Positions 9,163 to 19,601 of a stretch of DNA of 50,114 nucleotides are shown here, piece by piece (the first letter of the stretch is position 1; each line of letters opens with the position of its first letter). The translations under genes were made by a program, and so were the position numbers. Origin of the DNA: an uncultured Chlorobiaceae bacterium. GTDB taxonomy: Bacteria > Bacteroidota > Chlorobiia > Chlorobiales > Chlorobiaceae. The notes under the pieces were generated by a model. It saw nothing but the letters and a program-made list of their open reading frames with translations. It ran no database searches and had not been told where the DNA came from. Location: assembly GCA_903869365.1 (NCBI GenBank), contig CAIPYV010000110.1, forward strand, positions 1 to 50,114, given 5' to 3'.

Positions 9163-9571
9163 TTTCGATCAGAATGTCGCCCTGCATAACGGTATCACCT
9201 ACGCCAACCCTGACTGTTGTAACGGTGCCGTCCTTTTCTGCAAAAACATTGTTTTCCATTTTCATGGCTTCCAGAATAATGACGGGCTGGTCGAGTTTAA
9301 TCTGCATACCAGGGTAGACGTTAATGGCAATAATTGTACCAGGAAGGGGAGCCTTGATCAAGCTCAGGCCAGGGGTATTGAGTACCGGCGCTTTTGGAGG
9401 GGTTGGAGGAGTGTACCTGACAAGTTTTGGGGTTTGGGGTGTTTTGATCTCCTTTCCAAGTTCAACCTGATAGGAGGTTCCGTTTACCTCGACCTCGGCA
9501 ATGTTTTCGTCAAATGATTTGATTTCAACGTTGTACTTGTTTCCGCTTATCGTGAACTTATATCGCCTCAT
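9155..9571 (-). CDS. Biotin carboxyl carrier protein of the decarboxylase/carboxylase complex
   Basis: A 138-aa protein: an N-terminal ~50-residue segment, a Pro-rich hinge (TPPTPPKAP, residues 54-62) and a C-terminal biotinyl domain. The biotin acceptor is Lys104 in EAMKMEN. This matches the stand-alone carriers MmdC/GcdC. It overlaps the gamma-subunit gene by 4 bp and the beta-subunit gene by 8 bp, which implies translational coupling. Biotin would shuttle the carboxyl group between the carboxyltransferase and the membrane pump. Confidence 0.93.
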   Translation of the reverse strand: MRRYKFTISGNKYNVEIKSFDENIAEVEVNGTSYQVELGKEIKTPQTPKLVRYTPPTPPKAPVLNTPGLSLIKAPLPGTIIAINVYPGMQIKLDQPVIILEAMKMENNVFAEKDGTVTTVRVGVGDTVMQGDILIEIE

Positions 9572-9948
9572 CGTTGAAAACGGTTAAAATTAATGACATT
9601 GTAAATTTTAGAATTCCATGGGGAATAGGATTTCCCTACTTTTTTTATGGTAAGAATTGCAGTTTCCTCATCGTGCAGCTCTTCCAGGTAGAGTGATATA
9701 GCTGTAGCGATTGCGGCACTGACCTCTCCTTGAATCATATTTCCCGCAAAAGCGGTTTTTTCCTCGCCACCCTCTTTTTGAAACTTTTTTCTCAGATTAC
9801 GGGTGAGAAACTTCGGAATGATAGTGAACACCAGAAAAAGCAGAAAAAGGGAAAGAAACACGACGCTATAACCGATGACGGCAAGGCCTATATGTTCCCT
9901 GCCGATTACTGAAAGATCAACAGGTAAAATTTGAACAAAAGCGGTCAT
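9568..9948 (-). CDS. Small membrane subunit of Na+-pumping decarboxylase (OadG/MmdD-like)
   Basis: A 126-aa protein with one strong membrane helix (LAVIGYSVVFLSLFLLFLVF), a basic stop-transfer segment and a soluble tail ending KVGKSYSPWNSKIYNVINFN. That architecture matches gamma/delta subunits that anchor the complex. I start it at 9948, 13 bp after the end of the carboxyltransferase gene. The longer frame to 10032 would overlap that gene by ~70 bp and add no membrane-protein signature. Its identity rests on architecture and operon position, since the family is poorly conserved. Confidence 0.8.
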   Translation of the reverse strand: MTAFVQILPVDLSVIGREHIGLAVIGYSVVFLSLFLLFLVFTIIPKFLTRNLRKKFQKEGGEEKTAFAGNMIQGEVSAAIATAISLYLEELHDEETAILTIKKVGKSYSPWNSKIYNVINFNRFQR

Positions 9949-9961
9949 TGACTTTTTCGGG

Positions 9962-11503
9962 TTATAGTGGAAGGGTAGAGTGCTTTTTTGGAGGATTGAC
10001 ATCCTTCTTGGTCGAAAGTGTCTGTAAGGCACGTATTATTCTGAACCGGGTATTTCGTGGTTCAATGATATCGTCAATATAGCCGTATTTTGCCGCTTCA
10101 TAAGGGTTGGAAAATTTCTCGCGATACTCTGCTGCATTATCCGACACAAACTTTGCACGTTCTTCAGGGTTTTCGATTGCCTGAAGGTCGCGATTATACA
10201 ACACCTCTATAGCACCGATTGGCCCCATGACCGCAATTTCTGCCGTAGGCCAGGCATAATTAACATCTCCGCGCAACTGTTTGGAACTCATGACAATGTA
10301 AGCGCCGCCATAAGCCTTTCGCAGGATAATAGTGATTTTCGGGACGGTGGCCTCTCCGTAGGCAAATATCAGTTTCGCACCATTACTGATAATACCTTCA
10401 AATTCCTGGGCACTTCCCGGAAGGAATCCCGGGACATCGACAAGGGTAACAATCGGGATATTAAAGGCATCACAGAATCTGACAAACCGGGCAGCTTTGC
10501 GTGAAGCGTTAATGTCAAGGCATCCGGCAAGAAAGTTCGGCTGATTGGCTACAATGCCGGTTGAAATTCCATTAAAAGTAACAAAACCAACAACGATGTT
10601 TCGGGCATATTGGCGCTGTACTTCGAGAAACTCCCCATTGTCCGCAATCGAATGAATAATATCCTTGACATCATAGGGAATTGATGGCTTGGCAGGGATG
10701 ATCGTATTCAGTTTCTCATCCAACCGGTCAGCTGGGTCACTGCAGACGGCTAACGGTGGTTCTTCAAGGTTGTTCTGGGGGAGGTAACTGAGCAGTTTTT
10801 TTATCAGAAGGATACCCTCGGTTTCATTAGCTCCGACAAAATGGGTGACTCCTGATTTTGTTGCATGAACTGTTGCTCCGCCAAGATCTTCATCAGTGAT
10901 GGTTTCACCGGTAACAGTCTTAACAACTTTCGGGCCGGTGACAAACATGTAACTGGTCTTTTCAGCCATGACGACAAAGTCAGTAAGTGCGGGAGAGTAG
11001 ACAGCACCTCCGGCGCAAGGTCCGAAAATAGCTGATATCTGGGGAATGACTCCCGAAGCCATGATGTTGCGCTGGAAAATACTTGCATAGCCGGAAAGGC
11101 TTCTTACTCCCTCCTGGATTCTTGCCCCTCCGCTGTCATTAATGCCGATAAGGGGGGCTCCGACCTTCATGGCCTGATCCATGACCTTGCAGATTTTCAG
11201 GGCATTCGTCTCTGAGAGCGAGCCGCCAAGAACGGTAAAATCCTGAGAGAAAACATAGACGGTACGTCCATCAATGGTTCCATGACCAGTGATGACTCCA
11301 TCTGAAAGATATTGCTCCTTGTCAAGACTGAAATCAGTGGTTCGGTGCGTGACAAACATATCGTATTCTTCAAAACTGCCTTCATCAAGCAGCATGTCAA
11401 GACGTTCCCGAGCGGTAAATTTGCCCTTTTTATGTTGTGCTTCTATGCGCTTTTCTCCGCCTCCGAGACGAGCTTTTTCGCGTTCCGCAATTAAGCGTTT
11501 CAT
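9962..11503 (-). CDS. mmdA: Acyl-CoA carboxyltransferase subunit (methylmalonyl-CoA decarboxylase alpha / propionyl-CoA carboxylase beta)
   Basis: A 513-aa crotonase-fold carboxyltransferase. It contains the two oxyanion-hole glycine regions ([19 protein letters not shown] and [20 protein letters not shown]), the family start ([16 protein letters not shown]) and a C-terminal [14 protein letters not shown] block. It transfers the carboxyl group between (S)-methylmalonyl-CoA or propionyl-CoA and biotin. The following genes encode the small membrane subunit, biotin carrier and Na+ pump. That makes an Na+-translocating methylmalonyl-CoA decarboxylase the simplest reading. Pairing with an outside biotin carboxylase to fix CO2 onto propionyl-CoA is the alternative. 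It is the first gene of the operon. Confidence 0.9.
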   Translation of the reverse strand: MKRLIAEREKARLGGGEKRIEAQHKKGKFTARERLDMLLDEGSFEEYDMFVTHRTTDFSLDKEQYLSDGVITGHGTIDGRTVYVFSQDFTVLGGSLSETNALKICKVMDQAMKVGAPLIGINDSGGARIQEGVRSLSGYASIFQRNIMASGVIPQISAIFGPCAGGAVYSPALTDFVVMAEKTSYMFVTGPKVVKTVTGETITDEDLGGATVHATKSGVTHFVGANETEGILLIKKLLSYLPQNNLEEPPLAVCSDPADRLDEKLNTIIPAKPSIPYDVKDIIHSIADNGEFLEVQRQYARNIVVGFVTFNGISTGIVANQPNFLAGCLDINASRKAARFVRFCDAFNIPIVTLVDVPGFLPGSAQEFEGIISNGAKLIFAYGEATVPKITIILRKAYGGAYIVMSSKQLRGDVNYAWPTAEIAVMGPIGAIEVLYNRDLQAIENPEERAKFVSDNAAEYREKFSNPYEAAKYGYIDDIIEPRNTRFRIIRALQTLSTKKDVNPPKKHSTLPL

Positions 11504-11747
11504 TGTGTTTTACGATATTGATTAAGTAACTTGCCTATGCGGCTTTTTTTTCTTTCAGAATAATCTCACCTCTACCCTCATACCGTTGATTTGGTATTTG
11601 GATAATGTGATGTGCCGCTTTGTATTCCTTTTTTGCGTTCTTTTGTGCTTAAATAGTGATAAAAAAAAAGGAATAACTGCTTTTCAGTCTGTAGGAATGG
11701 ATAATATTACATTTTATTGTTAAAGTTCTTAATAACGAGTAAAAACT
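11504..11747. promoter_or_regulatory. Divergent intergenic region between the mmd operon and the phosphatase gene
   Basis: 244 bp of AT-rich sequence separate the divergent starts at 11503 (minus) and 11748 (plus), so promoters for both must lie here. An A-run (about 11660-11668) and AT-rich stretches such as TAATATTACATTTTATTG at 11702-11719 are visible. I could not assign -35/-10 pairs or an operator with confidence. Confidence 0.4.
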
Positions 11748-12515
11748 ATGACTTCCGATCTTCAGCTTGCCGTTGAATTGGCCGAACAGGCTGGCCGATT
11801 AACCCTGGACTATTTTTCCCGTAAATCGCTTCAGGTTTTCACCAAAAGAGATGCAACACCTGTCACGGAAGCGGATCGAAAAGCTGAAGAGCTTATACGG
11901 GCCGCTATTACCGACCGGTATCCTGATGACGGACTGCTTGGCGAAGAATTTGATGAACGTCCTTCCGTTAATAAGCGTCGTTGGATTATTGATCCTATAG
12001 ATGGTACCAAGGCGTTTATTCATCGGGTTCCCCTGTACGGTGTTTTGATTGCTCTCGAAATTGACGGATTTATGCAGCTTGGTGTTGTTTATTTTCCTGC
12101 GCTTGGTGAACTTTATTATGCCGAGCGGGGAAGCGGAGCTTTTCTCAACGGATCGCCAATTTCAGTCTCCTCTCTTTCCGATGTCAGGCAAGCCACGGTT
12201 CTGTATACAGAACGTGAGTATCTGCTCGACCCTCCCTCTCTCCATCCTGTAGATCTGCTTCGCCGGGATGCGGCTCTTGTTCGCGGCTGGGGTGACTGCT
12301 ATGGCCACATGCTTGTCGCATCGGGCAGGGCTGAAGTCTCCGTGGATAAAATTATGAACCCATGGGATTGTGCAGCACTGATTCCAGTAGTGATTGAAGC
12401 GGGGGGATGCTGTTTTGATTATCAGGGAGTCACGACGATATCCGGTGAAGGGCTTGTCAGTGCCAACAAGCACATCGGCACAAGCTTGCTTGAGAGCATA
12501 GAAAAACAAGTATAG
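11748..12515 (+). CDS. hisN: Inositol-monophosphatase-family phosphatase, probable histidinol-phosphatase
   Basis: A 255-aa Mg2+-dependent phosphatase. Metal-binding motifs are intact: GEEFDE (residues 65-70), WIIDPIDGTKAFI (Asp82 and Asp85) and NPWDCAALIPVVIEAGG near residues 201-217. The spacing and the NPWDCAAL context match HisN-type histidinol-phosphatases, but the family also includes inositol and 3'-phosphoadenosine phosphatases, so the substrate is inferred. It is convergent with hemD and ends 8 bp from that gene's stop, with no room for a separate terminator. Confidence 0.85.
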   Translation: MTSDLQLAVELAEQAGRLTLDYFSRKSLQVFTKRDATPVTEADRKAEELIRAAITDRYPDDGLLGEEFDERPSVNKRRWIIDPIDGTKAFIHRVPLYGVLIALEIDGFMQLGVVYFPALGELYYAERGSGAFLNGSPISVSSLSDVRQATVLYTEREYLLDPPSLHPVDLLRRDAALVRGWGDCYGHMLVASGRAEVSVDKIMNPWDCAALIPVVIEAGGCCFDYQGVTTISGEGLVSANKHIGTSLLESIEKQV

Positions 12516-12523
12516 CATACCAG

Positions 12524-13264
12524 TTACTGCAGTGCTTCGGCTATGGCTTTTGCAAAGCATGAAGCATTGAAATCTTCAGGGATAACATCAACCTTAAGGC
12601 CAAGTTTTTTGAGCGCGTTTGCCGTTGTTGTACCTATGGCCGCTATCTGAACACCCGGAGGAAGAGATGTGGTGCCGAGGGCTTCAAAAAAATTAATTGC
12701 AGTCGACGGGCTGGTAAATGAAAGACAGGAAAGTCCACCCTGTTCCAGCAGTGTTTTTACTTTCGTACTCTCTTCAAGTGAGGGCGGCAGGTTTTCGTAA
12801 ACGGTGAGTTCAAGACAGTTTCCTCCCCGTTTGTTGATGACGCAGGGAATGGTTCCTAATGAAAGAGATCCTCTGAGAAAAAGAAACGTGTGTCCAGCAA
12901 GAGCATCATTACCAATCTCCTCCATCAGAGTAACGGCATCAGCAATTTTAGGTATCGGCTCAGTCGTGACACCGTATGCCGCAAGATCCTGAGCTGTTGT
13001 TTTTCCTACGGCCCATACCTTGAGCTTTTGAAGGTTTTTCAGTTCTTCCGGTGACTCCCGCAGCAGTTGTTCCATAAAAAAGCTGACACTGTTCGGGCTT
13101 GTAAAGAAAACGCCGTCAAATCCGCTCAATGAAGGGACTCCCCAACCGGAAACCGGTCTGATCTCGATTGTCGGAAAGACAAAAGAGTTCAGACCATACT
13201 GTTCCAGTTCTTTTACAAATGAGGCTGCCTGATGTTTCGGTCGAGTGACAAGGACAGTTTTCAT
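12524..13264 (-). CDS. hemD: Uroporphyrinogen-III synthase
   Basis: Cyclises hydroxymethylbilane with inversion of ring D to give uroporphyrinogen III. It is 246 aa, with the weakly conserved two-lobed family pattern: [13 protein letters not shown] at the start, [11 protein letters not shown] in lobe one, and [16 protein letters not shown] plus [16 protein letters not shown] in lobe two. Its ATG shares one base with the hemC stop (TGATG), so the two are translationally coupled. It is the last gene of the hemA-hemC-hemD run. Confidence 0.93.
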   Translation of the reverse strand: MKTVLVTRPKHQAASFVKELEQYGLNSFVFPTIEIRPVSGWGVPSLSGFDGVFFTSPNSVSFFMEQLLRESPEELKNLQKLKVWAVGKTTAQDLAAYGVTTEPIPKIADAVTLMEEIGNDALAGHTFLFLRGSLSLGTIPCVINKRGGNCLELTVYENLPPSLEESTKVKTLLEQGGLSCLSFTSPSTAINFFEALGTTSLPPGVQIAAIGTTTANALKKLGLKVDVIPEDFNASCFAKAIAEALQ

Positions 13265-14205
13265 CAGCGGGTTTTGCGGATTTCTGAGAGAATTTTTTCT
13301 GCACCCTGTTTCAGCAGTTCCTTAGCCAGAGCAATTCCGACCTCTTCAGCCTGTTCAGGAGAAGTAAGACCAGTTTTTGTAATTTCATTGTTCAACCCTG
13401 TTTTGCCATCTACCGAACCAACATAGGCAAGAAGTTTCAGGGTGCCGTTTTTAAACGAGCCGTAGGCACCGATAGGAATCTGGCAGCCGCCTTGCAGATG
13501 ACGGAGCAGCGCACGTTCGGCTCTGCAGCAGTATTCTGTGGTGGAGTGATTGAGGATTCGGACAATCTCTCTTGTCTGTTCATCATCAACCCTGGTCTCA
13601 ATGCCGAGCGCTCCTTGTCCAACCGCAGGAAGCATCACTTCGTGTGGCAGGATTTCTGAAATGCGGTCACTGAAATTCAGGCGGTAGACGCCAGCATAGG
13701 CAAGCATCATCGCGTCAAAATGTCCCTCGTCAAACTTCTGGAACCGTGTGTTGAGATTTCCTCTGATATCACATATCTCAAAGTCAGGACGCATGCTTAA
13801 CAGCTGTGACATACGACGAAGACTGCTGGTAGCCACCTTCGCACCTTGAGGAAGATCCTTCAGCTTTAATCCGTTTTTTGAAATGATGACATCCCTTGTG
13901 TCCTCGCGTTCAGTAAAGGATGTTATAATAAGACCTTCAGGCGTTCCTGTAGGAACATCCTTCAAACTGTGAACAGCAAGATCAATCTCTTTGGTGATCA
14001 GATGTTTTTCAATGTCTTTGGTAAACAAACCCATATCCCCGATTTTTGAAAGGGGAGAGTCAAGCAGCTTGTCACCGGTTGTTTTAACCAGTTTAAGCGT
14101 TATTTCAAGCTCAGGGAAATGTCTGGAAAGTTCCGTTTTTGTGAATTCTGCCTGCCACAAAGCAAGGGGGCTGGATCTTGTGCCGATGATGAGCTGTTTT
14201 TTCAA
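13264..14205 (-). CDS. hemC: Porphobilinogen deaminase (hydroxymethylbilane synthase)
   Basis: Polymerises four porphobilinogens to hydroxymethylbilane. It is 313 aa, standard length. The start [13 protein letters not shown], catalytic Asp83 in HSLKDVPT, and Arg-rich [12 protein letters not shown] and DIRGNLNTR blocks are present. The dipyrromethane-cofactor cysteine is Cys241 in [13 protein letters not shown]. It lies 19 bp downstream of hemA and overlaps hemD by one base. Confidence 0.97.
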   Translation of the reverse strand: MKKQLIIGTRSSPLALWQAEFTKTELSRHFPELEITLKLVKTTGDKLLDSPLSKIGDMGLFTKDIEKHLITKEIDLAVHSLKDVPTGTPEGLIITSFTEREDTRDVIISKNGLKLKDLPQGAKVATSSLRRMSQLLSMRPDFEICDIRGNLNTRFQKFDEGHFDAMMLAYAGVYRLNFSDRISEILPHEVMLPAVGQGALGIETRVDDEQTREIVRILNHSTTEYCCRAERALLRHLQGGCQIPIGAYGSFKNGTLKLLAYVGSVDGKTGLNNEITKTGLTSPEQAEEVGIALAKELLKQGAEKILSEIRKTR

Positions 14206-14224
14206 TGCAATTACTGATTTTTAT

Positions 14225-15502
14225 TTAGTGTGACTGATTTGGTTCTTCAAGATCAAAAACGTTGCGTACAAGATTGACTCTGTTCGGAATTGAGTTCGTT
14301 GTGTCAATTGGTGCTTTGAGCATTTTGATAGGGTGGTGCAGGATCTTTTTCAGGATCCTGTCCGTAAGGTGTTCCATTCTTGCGAGTTCCTCTTCGCTTA
14401 CCTTGTAACGGTATCGTTCTATCTCTTTATCCTTGATTTCAATGAACTTCGACTGAAGATCAACAATGGTCGGGCGGACTTTCAGGGTGTTGATCCATTG
14501 CCCGAAAGCTACCAGTTCCTCTTCGATGATGGCATTGACTTTTGGCAGCTCCGCACTGCGTCGTTCAAGGTTTTTATCAATGATATGCTTGAGGGCGTCA
14601 ATGTCTTTAAGGAACATGTTCTGCAGCTTGGCAATACCGGGATCAACATTTCTCGGTAATCCAAGATCAAGAATAATGACTGGCTTCAGTTTCCGCTTGA
14701 GCATGCTCTGGTGCATTTCAGCCTCACTGATGACATACTCTTTCGTGCTGACGGCAGTGATGATGATATCAAACTCGTGAAGATGATCCTTGAAACATTC
14801 AAAAGGAAGGACTTGTTTGGTGCCTAACTCTTCAGCGAGGGTTTCAGCTTTCGAAAGAGTTCTGTTCGTGATAACGATGTTGCGTGCGTTTTTCTGAAAC
14901 ATGTGTTTTGCTGCCAGTTCGCCAGTTTCTCCGGCTCCGACAAGCAGAATCTTCTTCAGAGAAAGATTCGAAAAAATCTTCTGGGCAAGCTCAACGGCCG
15001 CATAGCTGACCGAAACCGCACCCTCCATGATTTTGGTCTTAGTCTTGACCTTCTTGGCAACACTGAACGCGGTGTGACAGAGACGGGTAAGGAGAATACC
15101 TGCGGACTGTGTTTCGGCTGCAATTCGATAGGCATTCTTAACCTGACCGAGAATCTGCCCTTCACCAAGAACAAGTGAATCAATCGCGCTTGCCACTTCA
15201 AAAATATGCCGTGCGGTACCGCAGTAAAAACGGTTGAAGAAATGTTCAGGCCGTACCTCCTTGCGTGCATCCTTGAAAGAGATGAGATACTCCTTGAGGA
15301 ACTCACCCGTAACTTCATGCATGGCAGGCACGACATAGAGTTCGGTACGGTTACAGGTGGAAATGACCATGGCTTCATGAGCAAGACCGCTGGAAATAAG
15401 ACCGGTAATGAACTCCTTGTTTTGAACTTCTGAAAGGGAGATTCTTTCGCGGATTTCAATAGGTGCTGTCTTGTGATTGACACCAACTGAAATGATGTTC
15501 AT
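14225..15502 (-). CDS. hemA: Glutamyl-tRNA reductase
   Basis: First committed enzyme of C5-pathway tetrapyrrole synthesis; reduces Glu-tRNA(Glu) to glutamate-1-semialdehyde with NADPH. It is 425 aa. Catalytic Cys50 sits in [11 protein letters not shown], the Rossmann motif is [13 protein letters not shown] near residues 185-200, and the C-terminal dimerisation helix ends in HPIKMLK. The N-terminus [14 protein letters not shown] is diagnostic. It follows the HemX/CcsA-like gene and leads hemC and hemD. This step is the usual control point of the pathway. Confidence 0.97.
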   Translation of the reverse strand: MNIISVGVNHKTAPIEIRERISLSEVQNKEFITGLISSGLAHEAMVISTCNRTELYVVPAMHEVTGEFLKEYLISFKDARKEVRPEHFFNRFYCGTARHIFEVASAIDSLVLGEGQILGQVKNAYRIAAETQSAGILLTRLCHTAFSVAKKVKTKTKIMEGAVSVSYAAVELAQKIFSNLSLKKILLVGAGETGELAAKHMFQKNARNIVITNRTLSKAETLAEELGTKQVLPFECFKDHLHEFDIIITAVSTKEYVISEAEMHQSMLKRKLKPVIILDLGLPRNVDPGIAKLQNMFLKDIDALKHIIDKNLERRSAELPKVNAIIEEELVAFGQWINTLKVRPTIVDLQSKFIEIKDKEIERYRYKVSEEELARMEHLTDRILKKILHHPIKMLKAPIDTTNSIPNRVNLVRNVFDLEEPNQSH

Positions 15503-15621
15503 AGCAGGTTTGTTTAAGTGATCTGTTTACGCACAATGCTTTCAGGCAAAACTGTAACCAGTGACAAAGTAATAAGCCATAAATATATCGTAAAAGCACA
15601 TATTTTCAAAGACAACGAATA

Positions 15622-16470
15622 TTATAAGCTCAGCTTATGGAATGTCGGCGAAAGAAACGTCATCAGGACAATCAACAACGTGATAAAAACAAACAGAAAA
15701 ATGAAAAGATAGGCCATATGTTTTATGTCCCATCCGATGATTGGCTTGATAACAATGCTGGTTCCGTAAAGCAGCCAGATGATGATCAGGGTGACAAGCT
15801 TCGGTTCTAAAAGGGAGATAGGCCAGCCGGAAGCCTTCTGTTCAATGATTCCTGCAAAAAGGGTTATTGATAGAAAGAGAAACCCGAATGAGACAGCATG
15901 CATCGTGAGTTTTTCAAGGACTTCAAGGTTCGGCAGGCGCTGAAACAGTAATTCAAATCGATTTTGCTCAATCTGACGGAAAAGCAGCAGATAGAGAATG
16001 CTGTAGAGTCCGGCAATTGCTATAGCGCTGAACCCGAAAATTGAAGCAATCAGGTGTACTCCCATTCCGATGCCGTTGAAGGTTCCGATTCCAGAATTGG
16101 GGATCTGAGCTGTCAGTATTGAAGAAATAAGCTGTGAACCCGAGGCAAAGGCAATAACAAAAAACCCTGTTTTGTCACTTTTGGTTGTAAATTCTATGAA
16201 CAGGTAGGTGATGGTCAACGTGAGAGCAACCATGGTCATGAGATTGACTGTCGAGTAGCTGATTTTGTAGCCTTCCAGAGAGGTCAGAAGACCAAGGTAC
16301 ACCACGTGTGAAAGCACTGTCAGTGCAAGAAGCGGCTGTTTGTATGTTTTGGCAAATGTAATATCCTTGAAAAAATGGGCTCCGTAAAGAAATGTCGTTG
16401 ACAGGTAGAGCAGTGAAACGACCTGATTAAGGACAAGTAACGGTAGATTGTTAAATAATATATTATTCAT
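15622..16470 (-). CDS. HemX/CcsA-like cytochrome c assembly membrane protein
   Basis: A 282-aa integral membrane protein with about eight hydrophobic helices. Conserved features include GMGVHLIASIFGFSAIAIAGLYSILYLLL (family-typical His in a helix) and a second His in LTMHAVSFGFLFLSITLFAG. The full WWD haem-handling motif of CcsA/CcmC is not seen; only a partial GWPISLLEPK remains in its place. That fits the HemX subgroup, often found beside hemA and thought to affect glutamyl-tRNA reductase levels. It is encoded directly upstream of hemA on the same strand with a 119-bp gap. Confidence 0.8.
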   Translation of the reverse strand: MNNILFNNLPLLVLNQVVSLLYLSTTFLYGAHFFKDITFAKTYKQPLLALTVLSHVVYLGLLTSLEGYKISYSTVNLMTMVALTLTITYLFIEFTTKSDKTGFFVIAFASGSQLISSILTAQIPNSGIGTFNGIGMGVHLIASIFGFSAIAIAGLYSILYLLLFRQIEQNRFELLFQRLPNLEVLEKLTMHAVSFGFLFLSITLFAGIIEQKASGWPISLLEPKLVTLIIIWLLYGTSIVIKPIIGWDIKHMAYLFIFLFVFITLLIVLMTFLSPTFHKLSL

Positions 16471-16640
16471 TGACCTGTTAGAAGTGGGGTGAATGGCTGC
16501 TGCATTAACGCTTTGACCTTTGCGGATTGCTGGCCTTCAATTCGTTGATCCACAAACAAAGATTGTGCCATAATTAAAAAGAAAAAATGTATATTCCGGC
16601 CAATACGAGCTGCAAATATACTTATTTACAAGGAAAAAAG

Positions 16641-18467
16641 ATGAGATCGACCAAGAATATTAGAAATATAGCCATTATCGCACACGTTGATCATGGAAAA
16701 ACAACACTTGTGGATTCTATTTTCCAGAAGACAGGTGCTTTCAGAGATAATCAGCAGGTAAGCGTCAGAGTACTTGATTCAAACCCTCAGGAAAGAGAAC
16801 GGGGTATAACCATATTTTCAAAAAACGCTGCAGCAGTCTATAACGACCATAAAATCAACATTGTCGATACTCCGGGTCATGCCGACTTTGGCGGCGAGGT
16901 AGAGCGTATTCTCCAGATGGTTGATGGAGTCCTGCTTCTTGTCGATGCATTTGAAGGCCCCATGCCCCAGACCAAGTTTGTACTGCGCAAAGCTCTTGAA
17001 CTGCATTTGAAGCCTATTGTGGTGATTAACAAGATTGATCGTCCTCAGTCTGATCCGGTCAAGGTTCACGATCAGGTTCTTGACCTGTTCATTGCCCTTG
17101 GCGCTGAAGAGCATCAGCTTGATTTCCCCTATATCTTCACTTCCGCGAAACATGGTATTGCCAAATACAGCATGGACGATGAAGATGGCGATATGAGCCT
17201 TCTGCTCGACATGATTATCAAGGAGATACCTCCACCGGTTGCTCATGACGACGGTGGCTTCCAGATGCTGGTGACGACGCTTGACTATAGCGACTACATC
17301 GGCAAGATAGCTATAGGACGTATCCAGCGCGGCAAGGTAAGCCCGGGCAGTCAGCTTGCGGTAGTAGGACCTGACGGTATCATGGGTAAGGGAACGGTAA
17401 CAAAAGTATTTCTTTTCGACAAGCTTCAGAAGATCGAATCCAAAGAGGCGACTTCAGGTGACATTATTGCCATTGCCGGTATTCCTGATGCCACAGTCGG
17501 TATGACACTTGCCTCTGTTGATGATCCGGTTTCGCTCGCCTCTTTTGACATCAGCAAGCCGACACTTTCCATGCTTTTTTCCGTGAACGACTCTCCCTTT
17601 GCCGGCCTTGAGGGCAAGGAGGTCACCAGTCGCAAGATTCGTGAGAGGCTGATGAAAGAGAAAATGACCAATGTGGCCCTCAATGTTGAGGAAACAGACA
17701 GTGCCGATACCTTCCGTGTTTCAGGAAGGGGAGAACTCCACCTTTCTGTTCTGATCGAAACAATGAGGCGCGAAGGTTTCGAAATCGCCATTGCAAGGCC
17801 TGAAGTTATTATGCATAATGATGAGGAGGGCAACCTGCTTGAGCCGATAGAGCATGTCACTATTGATATACCGGAGGAGTATACCGGTGTCATTATCGAA
17901 AAAATGGGTCGTAGAAAAGCCGAAATGACTCACATGGGTACCCTGCGCGGTGGCATGGTCAGAGTTGAATTTGAAATTCCGACAAGAGGCCTGATCGGTT
18001 ACAATCTTGAGTTTACTACCGATACCAAAGGCGAGGGAATCATGTCGCACGTATTTTTTGAATACCAGCCATTCAAGGGTAAATTGCCATCACGAGAGAG
18101 CGGTGCACTTGTTGTTGCTGAAACAGGAATATGTGTAGCATACTCACTTAGCGCCCTTGAAGATCGAGGCACCTTTTTTGTTTCGCCAAACACCAAGGTC
18201 TATGCCGGTATGATTGTCGGTGAGTCCACAAGAGGTCTTGATATCACCATCAATGTCTGCAAGACTAAGAAGCTCAGTAACATGCGCTCTTCAGGCACTG
18301 ATGAATCGCTTCGCCTGACTCCGCCGAAAATTCTCTCACTGGAACAGGCTCTTGAGTTTATCAATGATGACGAACTTCTTGAGGTTACTCCCCAGAGTAT
18401 CAGACTCAGGAAGAAGATTCTTGATGTGAACCTCAGACAAAAGGCTACCAAAAAGGCAAACGCCTAA
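16641..18467 (+). CDS. typA: Ribosome-associated GTPase TypA/BipA
   Basis: A 608-aa translational GTPase related to EF-G and LepA that binds the ribosome and helps assembly and stress responses. G1 is AHVDHGKTT (residues 14-22), G2 lies in [11 protein letters not shown]3 is [14 protein letters not shown], and G4 is NKID. EF-G-like domains III and V and the BipA-specific C-terminal domain ([15 protein letters not shown]) follow. I start at 16641 because AAGGA precedes that ATG at good spacing and [15 protein letters not shown] matches the family start. An upstream ATG at 16587 adds only unconserved sequence. It converges with bchX, with a 4-bp overlap of stop regions. Confidence 0.96.
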   Translation: MRSTKNIRNIAIIAHVDHGKTTLVDSIFQKTGAFRDNQQVSVRVLDSNPQERERGITIFSKNAAAVYNDHKINIVDTPGHADFGGEVERILQMVDGVLLLVDAFEGPMPQTKFVLRKALELHLKPIVVINKIDRPQSDPVKVHDQVLDLFIALGAEEHQLDFPYIFTSAKHGIAKYSMDDEDGDMSLLLDMIIKEIPPPVAHDDGGFQMLVTTLDYSDYIGKIAIGRIQRGKVSPGSQLAVVGPDGIMGKGTVTKVFLFDKLQKIESKEATSGDIIAIAGIPDATVGMTLASVDDPVSLASFDISKPTLSMLFSVNDSPFAGLEGKEVTSRKIRERLMKEKMTNVALNVEETDSADTFRVSGRGELHLSVLIETMRREGFEIAIARPEVIMHNDEEGNLLEPIEHVTIDIPEEYTGVIIEKMGRRKAEMTHMGTLRGGMVRVEFEIPTRGLIGYNLEFTTDTKGEGIMSHVFFEYQPFKGKLPSRESGALVVAETGICVAYSLSALEDRGTFFVSPNTKVYAGMIVGESTRGLDITINVCKTKKLSNMRSSGTDESLRLTPPKILSLEQALEFINDDELLEVTPQSIRLRKKILDVNLRQKATKKANA

Positions 18468-19570
18468 TTTTCGAAGAAAAGTTTTTTCAGTTGTGTCCGG
18501 GCACTCGCAAGCAGCTCCCGGACCGCTGATTCCTCTCTGTGTGTCAGTTCAGCAATCTCGCTGATACTTCTCTCCTGTTCAATCATCATGTAGACCTCTC
18601 TTTCTTCTGCGCTGAGCTGTTCAATGCACCTGCTCATCTTGAGATGATCATTGTCAAGCGAACTGCTGCAGATATCCTCCTGCGGAACGGAACTCTTTTT
18701 AAACCCGAAAAGCTCCTCTGAAGTCGCCGGTAATGGTGCGTCATCGCTGACATCGCCGAAAAGCCGGATAAAACGCATAAAATCAAGTCCTCCAGCTTCA
18801 CAGGGAGTTATCCGGTTTTCAACAATATCAAGCGCAAGTTGCTGAAATTTGTCCCTGATTTCAGGCAGTCTGACCGCAAAATCAAAGCTGTCATCCTTAT
18901 CTCGGGCCTCGGCGTTGTAGGGTACTTTCATGAGGACGGTAATGCCCGCCGCTTCGGCATATTTTTCAGCAATGCCGCTGCCGTCATCGCGGTTGATGAT
19001 CAGTCCGAGAAGCCGGGATTCTCCCCCAATGGTTCTGAAGTAGTTGTTTGCCTGACAGATATTGTTTGCCGTAAAGATAGACTGCCTGTCATTGTTGGTG
19101 ACAAGAATGACCTCTTCGCTGAGCGAACGGGCCAGAGGAGTAGCAAACCCGCCGCAGACAACGTCTCCAAGAAAGTCCATCAGAATGATGTCGATATCCC
19201 ATTTGAAGATTCCAAGTTTTTCAAGGACATCAAATCCCGAAATGATTCCCCTGCCGCCGCACCCTCTTCCAATTTGAGGTCCGCCAAGCTCGATACCGTA
19301 TATCGGCTGGGGAAAATCAGCTATATCTCTGCGAAAAACAATATCACTGATGGCAACTTGCTGGTTCAATGCGTTTTTTTCAGCGAAGACATCAGTCACC
19401 GTAGGCAGTGGGATACCACCGAACAGGGATGTTGTCGAGTCGTGTTTCGGATCGCAGCCTAATTGCAGCACCCGTTTGTTCATCAAGGCGAACGTGGCAC
19501 TGAGGTTGGTTGTTGTAAAGCTCTTTCCTATTCCACCCTTTCCATAAATCGCTATCGTTCTTGCTGCCAT
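18464..19570 (-). CDS. bchX: Chlorophyllide a reductase iron protein (BchX) with a sigma-region-4-like C-terminal extension
   Basis: NifH-like ATPase that donates electrons to BchYZ in bacteriochlorophyllide a synthesis. Visible are the P-loop YGKGGIGKSFTTTNL, the switch region CDPKHDST, and the 4Fe-4S-bridging cysteines in GRGCGGRGI and DFLGDVVCGGFATPL. The reductase part ends near residue 290. The last ~78 residues are an extra domain: a polar linker, then about residues 319-365 (LSAEEREVYMMIEQERSISE followed by ELTHREESAVRELL) reading like the sigma-70 region 4 helix-turn-helix. It follows bchC in the same operon. A GTG at 19615, overlapping bchC, is an alternative start. The function of the extension is unknown. 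Confidence 0.93.
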   Translation of the reverse strand: MAARTIAIYGKGGIGKSFTTTNLSATFALMNKRVLQLGCDPKHDSTTSLFGGIPLPTVTDVFAEKNALNQQVAISDIVFRRDIADFPQPIYGIELGGPQIGRGCGGRGIISGFDVLEKLGIFKWDIDIILMDFLGDVVCGGFATPLARSLSEEVILVTNNDRQSIFTANNICQANNYFRTIGGESRLLGLIINRDDGSGIAEKYAEAAGITVLMKVPYNAEARDKDDSFDFAVRLPEIRDKFQQLALDIVENRITPCEAGGLDFMRFIRLFGDVSDDAPLPATSEELFGFKKSSVPQEDICSSSLDNDHLKMSRCIEQLSAEEREVYMMIEQERSISEIAELTHREESAVRELLASARTQLKKLFFEN

Positions 19571-19601
19571 GCAGATACTACTTAAAATGTTCCGGCGATT
19601 A

